Origin: Trichobilharzia szidati | Taxonomy: Eukaryota > Platyhelminthes > Trematoda > Strigeidida > Schistosomatidae | Assembly (NCBI GenBank): GCA_944472155.2 | Contig: OX235277.1 | Coordinates: 25,802,804-25,866,803 of the forward strand | DNA length: 64,000 nucleotides | Direction: 5' to 3' | Shown here: positions 55,986 to 64,000 of the stretch, piece by piece | How the letters are laid out: the number at the start of each line of letters is the position of its first letter | How positions within the stretch are numbered: position 1 is the first letter of the stretch | Made by a program: the position numbers and the translations under genes | The notes under the pieces: generated by a model | What the model saw: the letters and a program-made list of their open reading frames with translations, nothing else | Told to the model about the DNA's origin: nothing | Databases searched by the model: none

Positions 55986-56708
55986 TTGAAACTTAATAAT
56001 TACCCGGATAAATTAGTCAGGAAATATGTAAGGAAATGTAAAAATAAAATAAATAATGATACTAGCGATAGTGATAATAACAATAATAATGATAGTGATA
56101 ATAATAATAATATTAATGACGACACCAACAATAAAGAATCTAAATCATCAGTAGTAATTCCATACAAGGAAGGAACCTCGGAAGCCTTACGCAGAATTCT
56201 CAACAAGGCAGGAATAAAAACGGCATTCAAACCCACAAACTCAATTAGAAACAAGCTTTGTCGGTTAAAGGATCCTGTAGAGCCTTTAAAACAAAACAAT
56301 TTAGTTTATCTAATACCCTGCAATGATTGTCAGGTCAAATACATAGGTCAAACTAGTAGAACAGGGGCAGTCAGACTAGCTGAACATAAAAACTTAGGAA
56401 AATCTAGATTGGTTGACCCGAATAAGATAAGAAATCTAGAGAATAGTTCAGCTATAGCACTACATGCAGTCACACACAACCATACAATAGGATGGGATAG
56501 GATGACAGTTTTAAAATCTAATGTCACAGGGTATAGGGAGAGATTGATAACAGAAGCTTTGTTTATCGAATCAACTACAAATACATGTAATAGGAATGAT
56601 TCATCACCTGTCCCCGATATTTGGAAAATTCTACTACCCATACGACGAATAGGAGAGAACAAAGAAAACTATAAAACTCAAGTGTCAAAGTCGTGTGACC
56701 ACAATTGA
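55986..56708 (+). CDS. PLE linker plus GIY-YIG endonuclease, right arm
   Basis: A 240-codon open frame, near-identical to the left arm over its shared length (linker, SSVVIPYKEGTSEALRRILN, LVYLIPCNDCQVKYIGQTSR, STTNTCNRNDSSPVPDIWKI). A few substitutions separate them (for example RLAEH here against RPAEH on the left). Coding actually stays open upstream of the start at 55986, so the frame is a 5'-truncated product. The first codon reads ATG or an alternative in an internal position and is not a proven start. Confidence 0.75.
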   Translation: MKLNNYPDKLVRKYVRKCKNKINNDTSDSDNNNNNDSDNNNNINDDTNNKESKSSVVIPYKEGTSEALRRILNKAGIKTAFKPTNSIRNKLCRLKDPVEPLKQNNLVYLIPCNDCQVKYIGQTSRTGAVRLAEHKNLGKSRLVDPNKIRNLENSSAIALHAVTHNHTIGWDRMTVLKSNVTGYRERLITEALFIESTTNTCNRNDSSPVPDIWKILLPIRRIGENKENYKTQVSKSCDHN

Positions 56709-56815
56709 TATGATTATGAACAATAAATTTTGTTCGAAACGTCATCCAGTAAATAATACTGTTTCACTGTGTGATATACCTAATAAACAAACTAATATGG
56801 AATAACAACAAAAAG

Positions 56816-57155
56816 CTCTGGCTGGGGACAAACCAACGAAAAGCCAATTGCTCAGCAAATATGTAGGAGGAAGTGGAAATTGATCAGGCACGTGCTAAGG
56901 AGACCGCCGAATGACATCTCGCACAATGCAGACAATCCACTCCTCGAGTTGAATCAGAATGAGAAGCGACGAGTAGGTAATTAGTATGATGGTGACATGG
57001 AGGAAATCGTGTGTTGAGGAGGAGGAAATGAGAGATCCTTTTCATTCGTGGGCCCAGCCAGATGAAGAGGAGAGCAGAAAATACAAGAAAGTGGAGATAT
57101 GTTGTTGAAACACTGTGTTCCACTTGGAACCCAAGGGAATAATAATATTAATAAT
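56816..57155 (+). mobile_element. RTE LINE, right part of interrupted copy
   Basis: It resumes with CTCTGGCTGGGGACAAACCA and ends GAAACACTGTGTTCCACTTG, then GGGAATAATAATATTAATA. It continues the fragment ending at 54969. Bases 57160-57865 are unclassified. Confidence 0.75.
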
Positions 57156-57869
57156 AGTAATTGGTACCAAACTCTGGATATAGGTTTTGCGTTTATTGGC
57201 ACTTTTCAGCAGTGCTTATCTGCGACCGTCTGAAGTTCGAACCCTGAGAGAATTCATTTGGCACCAACACTATGAACTCATCTCTTGACATATTTTGCTC
57301 CTTAGTTACTAATCTATATAACCACTACAGTCCTGCAGGAGGACAGTAGATCAGTCGTAAAGTTCCTGACTGCGGGTCTGGGACATAAGTTCCTTCAAGG
57401 TTGTGGGTACATATGCCTTGTTAACGAGCTACAAAAAGTGCAAAATCTACGTCCAGGTCTTCCTGATGATTGGCTGGACTTCTGTTCTAAGTACATAGAT
57501 GCATATCTGGAATTTGGAAACTGTTTTTGATGGGTTGTGTTGGTAATGGTAACATTTTTCGATTTTTCTGTTGATGATCTACAGCGTTGGATTGATTAAT
57601 CTCTTTTGATTTACATACTGCTTGCATTAAATTTCTTCATTGTAAGATTCGAATTGTGAATATACACGGCCTCATATTTTGAACTCCATAGGTGAGTTTT
57701 AAAGAAAACTCATAACCGTTATACTACACACGACAAATATAGCATTAATTTCACTGAATGGGTCAGTAGACTTCTCCCAAAGAAGTAAATCGGAAGTCTT
57801 ATTATCTACAAGAAATACTCTCGAGTGTCGCCTCACAGAAATTCGGTTGCTCAAAAGCAAGATCACTGA

Positions 57870-58290
57870 GTGTTATCACTTAGAGAACCATTAAGAATCA
57901 GTGGTGATTACACAGGTGTTCCATACCTTCAGAAGTAATCAGCCGTCACACCACCCAATAGGGACTGAACCCAGACTCCTTCAGGTTGTAACGCGTGTCG
58001 TTTGACCATTCATCCAATACGACGGGATCCCGTAGTCCATGAATTCTAACTTCCATCAACTCACGATATATATCGACACTGCCATCGGTAATGTCATCGG
58101 TGAGCATTAGTCCTCACAACCGCCCCCCCACTCCTGCTGAATCTGATGGATCTCATTACCAATGACCTTTCAGCAAAACTCTAGGCAACTTCGTTGCTGT
58201 AGTCACAGTCACTAGTGAGGATTTGATTAGTTTTCAAGTGTCGTCTCAAAATAGGACGAAACAGCCATCCAGTACTATCTGCCTTTAAGT
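57870..58290 (-). repeat. Family B repeat, old copy
   Basis: The reversed landmarks are degraded (GGGACTGAACCCAGACTCCT, CCATGAATTCTAACTTCCAT). A reversed tail end GTTATCACTTAGAGAACCAT is at 57877. Confidence 0.5.
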
Positions 58291-58347
58291 GGTTCCTCTT
58301 AACCTAATTTTTTTGCATTTTATTACTTATCTCCGCTTTTATTTCAG

Positions 58348-58435
58348 CTTTGCTTAGAAATACCACAACAAGATATCATGTATAAATTTGTTGAACATAC
58401 AAGACTATCAGATAAGCATTTGATTACGTTTAAAA
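58348..58435 (+). CDS. Unrecognised spliced gene, exon 3
   Basis: The acceptor TTTTATTTCAG and donor AAAA/GTGAGT bound 88 bases. Joined in phase 0 it reads LCLEIPQQDIMYKFVEHTRL, then SDKHLITFK, continuing from KKLE of the previous exon. It ends in phase 1. No later exon is recognised before the window ends, so the gene continues to the right or is incomplete. Confidence 0.65.
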
Positions 58436-58529
58436 GTGAGTCATTATTGTTCTAATATACTTATTCATTAAACTGTATACTGTTCTGGTCTTATTTACAA
58501 ACCTGTGATGAGAATTTTAAACATTTGAA

Positions 58530-59900
58530 TTAGTTCCAAAGAACTGTACAGAAAAATGAAACCCTTAACGGATTCTTGGAATCACTCCATCACATCTTCT
58601 ATCCAATTTCTGGAGAAGATCAGAGACATTCATATAGATGACCAAGAAATAATGATATCCTTCGACTTCACAGCATTTCATTTACCTCAAATGAACAGGA
58701 ACAAGCAAAAGAAACCATGGAGTACTTACTACTCAGCAACGACGAACGCCTCCCACAACAACCAAAAATGCAGAACACAAGTTAGATGGAATGCATAAAC
58801 CTATGCTTAACAAAGTACTTCCAATTCAATGGAAAAATATATGAACAAGTTAAAAGAACACCCATGGGATCGCCAACATCAGGTTTGATTGCAGAAGCAG
58901 TGATGCAAAGGCTAGAAAACATAATGTTACCAAAGATCAAATCCAAAATTTGGATAGGTTACGCAGATGACACATTTGTAATAATCAAAAGAAACGAGTT
59001 GGATAAAACCCATAACTTAATAGACAGCATTTTCAACGATATCAGATTCACAAGAGAAGAGAAATATGAGAAGGAAATCTCATTTTCGGACGTCTTAGTG
59101 AAGTAAACAACCACAGGGGAATTAAGAACTCACGTTCATAGAAAATCAACTCACGCAGATCGATTACTTAATTACATCAGCTACAACCCAATAACGCACA
59201 AAAATAGTTGCATACAAACATTATTCAAGAGAGCCGGGACTTATTGCAGCACTCATGCCTCAAGGAAAATTGAGAAAGGTACGTCGTGGACGTCTTCCAA
59301 AAGAATGGATATCCATGGAACTTCATCAAAAGACATATGCCCCTAAGCCAACCTACTAAATCAAAGGCCACCAAAGCAAAGCACAAAGAAAATCGCCCTG
59401 CCATATATAAAGGATATCTCAGAAACCACTGCAAGACTCTTCAAACTTTTAGGAATTGATATTGCACACAAACTAGCAAAATCACTTCGCTCAGTTCTGT
59501 GTCGGCCAAAAGACTCAACTGCGAAAGAAGATGAAACCAACATCATCTACAAAACAAGTTTCAACGACTGCGAAAAACACTACATTGGCCAAAATAGACA
59601 CCCTCCTTCTCGTTTTCGCATACAACGAACATAAACCAGCCACCGAAAACATGACATCCACTCCCTGATATCGCCGCATAAAAACAAACACGAACATAAA
59701 TTTGACTAGGACAACGTTCAAATATTAGACAGAGGAAACACTAAGAACTCTAGAGAGTTTTTAGAAGCCTGGTATGCTAGTGAATGATTGGTCGGTGGAT
59801 ACTTTGACATAGAAAAAATAGACCAATCCATAAGAAGGAAATCTCACAAATAAAGGGTGGAACTTCAGGTCAAGGAAACAATCAGTACCAATACAAGTAG
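58530..59900 (+). mobile_element. Penelope-like element, second subfamily, disrupted
   Basis: RT relics: IMISFDFTAFHLPQ (motif A region, altered), CINLCLTKYFQFNGKIYEQV, KRTPMGSPTSGLIAEAVMQR and WIGYADDTFVIIKRNELDKT with YADD. A long decayed linker follows, then endonuclease relics (TSFNDCEKHYIGQNRH, about 59561-59610) and NTKNSREFLEAWYASE. Two frames and stops break it. It resembles a different PLE subfamily from those at 45780 and 55095. Confidence 0.78.
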
Positions 59901-60186
59901 CCTAGAGGATGTGAAAACACACAAAACAACCAATCACTTTCAAGGTCACCAGGAGAGATGACTAATAAATTCGTGGAGAAACCTAAATGCTCACCTCAAA
60001 CAGAGGTATTCGCTGAGGGCAGATGTTGCCTAGTAGGTCAATGAAAGCTTCGCTAATGAACCGTCCAGCTCACAGAACACAACTACATCAAAATCATTCA
60101 CCTAAGGTACAAATCTGCATTATACCTATTTTATAAGCCATTACCATTGACGCATCCAGTAATGGATAAGATGATTCTTTCTTTTT

Positions 60187-60480
60187 AATTGGACACTAGT
60201 TAGTTACTAGAGTAATGTGCCTCGTTCTTTGATTTGTGCAGACTGAATTCTATCAGTCAAGTTTGTAATGTGACCAGCATTCTGGGTGGCTCGCCGTCAA
60301 AGTGCACCTGAATTGTTGATATTAGATGGTGGAAGGCATTCGCTGGGAAGCCTTCTACCTAGGTTTCGTCCTAGTTGGCACTCTCAGGTAAGCAAGGAGT
60401 ATCTGCAAGCTTAAGGGAACTCATATCTCACCGGGTGACGCAGGTTCGTCTTGCTGACCGGAGAGTACCAGCTAGCACGA
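60187..60480 (+). repeat. Family D repeat, partial
   Basis: It starts ATTGGACACTAGTTAGTTAC and shares CAGACTGAATTCTATCAGTC and GCCTTCTACCTAGGTTTCGT with the copy at 33161. The B box part is missing or decayed. Confidence 0.6.
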
Positions 60481-60489
60481 AACCTGGTA

Positions 60490-60900
60490 CAAGTCTTCCT
60501 GCAGATTGCCTCCAGCCATATAATACCTTCGTCTTTAGCTGCTCCCACGACTGTCTATAGTCCCTCAGCTTTTCGTTACACGGTCTCCTGAACTTCACCC
60601 ATGCTCATCTCGTCACTGACTTCGTATTCGGCCTCAACTCCAGGGCCTGGCGTGTGGTCTCCTCAGTGTGTGCTCAGTCCATACCAATTTTTTCTTCTTC
60701 ATATCTGTGGGGTGATTACGTTTTGGTTGGTTTGTTAACACAGTTCCTTGTTGCTCATCATTTCCGGTGGGCCATCTGATATTCAGTATGGTGCCAGTGA
60801 AGGTAACTGTTGATAAGACTGTGCAATAGCCCGTTAGAAACGCTTTTGGCGATACATCATGTCTCTCAACTAGGCGTGATTTATTCGCCGTTACTGACTG
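60490..60900 (-). mobile_element. RTE LINE C-terminal relic
   Basis: Plus-sense landmarks are CTTCACCCATGCTCATCTCG and GGGCCATCTGATATTCAGTA, which match other minus-strand RTE copies. It is old and broken. The 60901-61035 stretch is unclassified. Confidence 0.55.
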
Positions 60901-61039
60901 CCTATCGAATTCTTATCAAGCACTGTTACCTTCCGTTAGTGTTTCTTTTGTGGTGAATTTTTCCACTTGACTTACGAATTAGCACTGCTTCTCTCAAGAC
61001 ATTACTACTTTTATCTGTTTGTAAGTAATATACAAATTT

Positions 61040-61290
61040 GAATCGTGAGTCGGTGGTTCAAGGGTAGGAGATAGTTGCCAACTACGTCTCACACGGTCTG
61101 GGATTCTATCCCCAGCCGACGAACTCCTAAATCCCTCAACCTGAAGGACAACCTTAACAGTAAAGCAGGAAAGTTGGGCGTAGGGTTAGCAAACCTACTC
61201 GGTAAAAATAAACCACCGAGATTGAAGCTTTAATGGTGGAACTTGAAGCCCTATATTCCACTCGGAACGGAAGGAAGCGATTCTAGCTGA
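61040..61290 (+). repeat. Family C SINE, decayed
   Basis: Head GAGTCGGTGGTTCAAGGGTA with weak B box GGGATTCTATCCCC, body GGAAAGTTGGGCGTAGGGTT, tail GAAGCCCTATATTCCACTCG. Bases 61291-61620 hold nothing I recognise. Confidence 0.6.
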
Positions 61291-61624
61291 AGTGTTTTAA
61301 AGCCATTCGTTAAGAAAAATGATATTTAGCAGCAGTCTGTTGACGCTTGACAACCTGATGAAAGCACAACAAATTGTACACCCTCACTGAACTTTCAATG
61401 TATAATGCCAACTAAACTACTATATGACAACTAAAATGCTCTTGGAAGGACTGAAGTAGACAGTACATAAAGGTGGAGAATGCATTGGCAGCCGTTATCC
61501 ACTAAATAAAATATCATGTTTGACTGGGGGATAGATTTCGGCATACAAAGATCGATTCTTTCCATTGTATAAAATCAATTAGTTTGAGTGTAAAAGATAG
61601 TCAGTTCACTGAATAGTAACCCAT

Positions 61625-61795
61625 AGCTGTTGCATAAGAGGTGGTTGTCGTGAGCCATTAGTGTAGTGGATAACAATGGGGCGTTTGAAACAACTCACTA
61701 GAGATGCGCATACACCCAGCTGACGAGCTCCAAATAGAACCAGAATAACGTATCCTGGATTTTATGTCCGGTCACCACTAAACAGTTAATACTCA
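61625..61795 (+). repeat. SmAlpha-like SINE with hammerhead relic
   Basis: Head TGTTGCATAAGAGGTGGTTG. The hammerhead block at 61711-61762 keeps CTGACGAG intact, but stem II (GCTCC against GAACC) is broken and GAAA has become GAAT. Confidence 0.6.
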
Positions 61796-61958
61796 CTAAT
61801 GGCTGAAGACATGAAATCACTCTGTGGATAATTTGTTATCAAGACAGTTTGACAAGATCTTTCATAAAAGTAACAAATTCAAATATGGGATAAATAACTT
61901 CAAAAGCTCTGTTAATGTCAACTTGTTCGTCTGCATTGACGAAATGAGCCGGTTTAAC

Positions 61959-62277
61959 TGTAACGACAGAAGAAAAGGGCTAGGCATCAGATCCTTCATT
62001 GAGAAAATCAACAGATATTTATAGATTTTTATGTGCATTATTAGTAGCGTTATTTTCAGCAGAGAAGCAATGTCTTCCGATTGGTTGTTTTCTTGCTCAA
62101 GGTTATTCTGTCATCTCTTTGTGGCCTTTTCTTAGAAAGTTAAGCCATATATCTGCAAATCATATTTGCACACGTTAAGTCTGCTGTGATTGGTTGTTAT
62201 TGCTTTTTTCTCATAACCCTGATTCAGGACGTAAATTGCTGTCTACCACTTTTGGCTTGCAGCTTGCTCTCACTACA
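61959..62277 (-). mobile_element. Solo LTR
   Basis: It starts TGTAACGACAGAAG and ends TGCTCTCACTACA. The flanks are TAAC and TTAC, a diverged 4-bp duplication at best. Immediately right (62278-62640) is unclassified DNA. Confidence 0.7.
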
Positions 62278-62644
62278 TTACTAAGCTATGCATCAAATTA
62301 TTCGGTCTTTTTCCTAGCCAAAGTAGGTAGTGCTCAGCAGTTTGATGTTGAACAGTCGAAATGGCTGATACGCTTGGAAGACAGTTTGCCTCTATTTTGT
62401 GAATTTGACATTGGTTTGCAGTGGTGAATAAACGGCATAACTTAGCTGCTTTAAAAGTCTTTTTCATGCTCTTCTCAGACATTGTGATACACACCCTCAC
62501 CTATTAACATTTTTAGTGAACTGCAGTCTAAGGAACACTGACTTTATGCGAACTGCAGGCTCCCAGGACATTTTCCTTGCTAAATTCAAAAAATTGCATT
62601 GGATATCTATCGATTTCTACTCCGCAGATTACAAATATTGTCGA

Positions 62645-63815
62645 GCTTGAAGTGAAAGCTTTTGACTGACCCTAAGCAGTTTGCTTATAAGTGTGAAAGA
62701 AGTACATTAGATACAGCCATTGTACTACACCACAATATTGTTTCCTGCCTTGATAAGGGTGCTAAGTTCGTTCGAACAGCTTTTTTAGACAATACTGCAG
62801 CTTTCGACTCTGTTCCTAGGACACTTTTATTAGGAAAGTTAATTTCAGCACAGACAGAGTCCTGGGCAGCTAGATGGCTGTCTTCTTATTTTAAGGATAG
62901 GAAACAGCATACTGTTTTGGCTGGAAAGCGCTCCACTTCTCAGCTAACTGAAAGTGGTGTGCCTCAAGGTGCAGTAGTTTCTTCATTTCTTTTCTCTTTC
63001 TTTTTGCATGACCTTCCGAACTCACCCAAAGTTAACTTCATTAAGTATGCTGATGATCTGACCGTTTCTGTCCCTGTAGTTTCCACATTGGATTGTTCCC
63101 ATATGAATGGCTTCTTAGCTGAAGTTAGGGATTGGTCTGGCTCAAATGGTCTCAAACTAAATCCAACTAAATGTAATACTGTTGATTTCAGCTTGAGAAG
63201 TGAAAAAGACATGCATGAATTGATCCAATCTCATGATTGTTGTAATATTGATGGTACCATGATAGTGAGTAAGTCAAGTGTTTCTTATCTTGGCATTAGT
63301 TTCTCTTCAAACCTTTGCTGGTCGTCTCATATTCTTATATTTTCTAAGAAAGTTTTCCGTCTGACTTATTACATAAAGAAGTTGAGGCACTCAGGTATAA
63401 CCCAATCTCTTCTCATACAATTTATTAATTCATGTGTTTTGCCCATCATTCTTTATTGCTCTCCATTATTCTTCCCTGGGCTACTCAAGAAAGACCACAT
63501 AATACTACGAAGAACATTGAAGGCTGTAAGTAGGGTCAGTGCTATCCCTTTGACTCAACTAACTGACACTGTTGTCAATAGGCATATGAATTCTTGTAAA
63601 CACTTAGCTAAAGTTATCTTGTCTGATAGTGAACATCCTCTTTATTCACAATTGTTTCCTTGTATCTCTTCGGGCAAGACCAGAAGAAATTTCATAAACA
63701 CTTATGCTCGTACTACAAAATATAAAAATTCGACCGTACCTTATTTGGCACGAGTATTGTGTGAAGAGATGAATATCAGAAAAGAACTTTTACAACTTTT
63801 AAATCATTAACTAAA
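62645..63815 (+). mobile_element. Non-LTR retrotransposon RT (jockey-like), 5' truncated
   Basis: A 382-codon frame, open to 63810. RT motifs: DPKQFAYKCERSTLDTAIVL, TAFLDNTAAFDSVPRTLL (motif A with Asp), ESGVPQGAVVSSFLFSFFLH, and INFIKYADDLTV-type YADD at about 63040. KKVFRLTYYIKKLRHSGI and the C-terminal CISSGKTRRNFINTYARTTK follow. The frame at 62662 begins with TTG, and a stop lies just upstream at 62657, so this is a truncation point, not a true start. Its sequence differs from the CR1-type copy at 17945. I do not fix the clade. A short AT-rich 3' region follows to 64000. Confidence 0.78.
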
Positions 63816-64000
63816 CTATAAAATGAAATGATGCATATTATTGCATGTGTGATTTGTTATATTATTTATTTATTATTCACTATGACCTAGCAATGGTGTG
63901 ATTTTGTTGGGTTTTATTTTTATTTTTCCCGTTAACTATCAATATTTTGACATTTTTATACATTTATATAATTATAAACAGACCTAAACCATTGCAATAT

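Larger units (their letters stand above)
54970..56802. mobile_element. Palindromic Penelope-like insertion (two head-to-head copies)
   Basis: Two 5'-truncated PLE C-terminal halves face away from a short centre (55889-55914), flanked by one 13-bp target duplication in the RTE copy. Both halves end outward with the PLE 3' end (ATTTACTGGATGACGTTTCG on the left, its complement on the right, then CTAATAAACAAACTAATATG). The left end carries 30 extra bases (54970-54999, AAAACTTGGGCACTGTGGTA). Confidence 0.85.

Noticed and set aside
54970..56802. The palindrome as a CRISPR-like or host regulatory array
   Set aside because: It is two PLE halves with coding and a target duplication; no CRISPR array occurs in this window.
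62662..62664. A true start codon at 62662
   Set aside because: It is TTG, directly after a stop, in a 5'-truncated retrotransposon.

Overview
The window looks like a schistosome-type trematode genome. It is AT-rich and spliced, and it is crowded with repeats typical of that group: SmAlpha-like SINEs carrying hammerhead relics, RTE- and CR1-type non-LTR retrotransposons, many Penelope-like elements (PLEs) with GIY-YIG endonuclease ends, and solo LTRs. No prokaryotic gene organisation is present. Two runs of about 500 N (2832-3330 and 35483-35980) are scaffold gaps. Species cannot be decided from the sequence.

Two host genes can be followed by splice sites and matching reading phase. (1) A minus-strand gene with exons 22751-21738, 17450-17234, 15979-15793, 14089-13911, 12686-11127 and 10759-10604 encodes a protein with a DUF4590 domain like that of vertebrate ERICH3 (glutamate-rich protein 3). 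A very acidic low-complexity region follows the domain. Its last two recognised exons also occur on the plus strand at 1-1492 and 1857-2015, within an inverted duplication (1-2831 against about 9908-12567). (2) A plus-strand gene with exons 44149-44425, 53072-53189 and 58348-58435 also joins in phase, but I do not recognise its product.

The rest is introns and intergenic DNA filled with mobile elements. Layout: 1-2831 duplication arm 1; 3331-9900 tRNA-like repeats, PLE pieces, LINE tails and a minus-strand RTE RT; 9908-22751 arm 2 and the ERICH3-like gene, with a CR1-type element (17945-19890) in one intron; 22870-29340 repeats and two RTE copies; 29580-32760 two PLEs head to head, with smaller insertions nested inside; 33160-37720 tRNA-like repeats, PLEs and LINE fragments around the second gap; 38595-43960 RTE fragments, repeats and a solo LTR; 44149-58435 the unknown gene, whose introns hold PLEs, solo LTRs, RTE and a palindromic PLE insertion (54970-56802); 58530-64000 PLE, tRNA-like repeats, a solo LTR and a second kind of non-LTR RT.

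Four repeat families with tRNA-like A and B boxes recur, and I name them by letter. A is the SmAlpha-like hammerhead SINE. B is a unit of about 370-420 bp, often in inverted pairs. C is a SINE of about 235 bp whose 3' tail matches the 3' tail of the RTE LINE. D is a unit of about 355 bp, found with tandem junctions. The strongest unusual observations are the palindromic PLE bounded by one 13-bp target-site duplication, the tail shared by SINE C and the RTE, the inverted duplication of the ERICH3-like exons, and hammerhead-like motifs in both SINEs and PLE ends.
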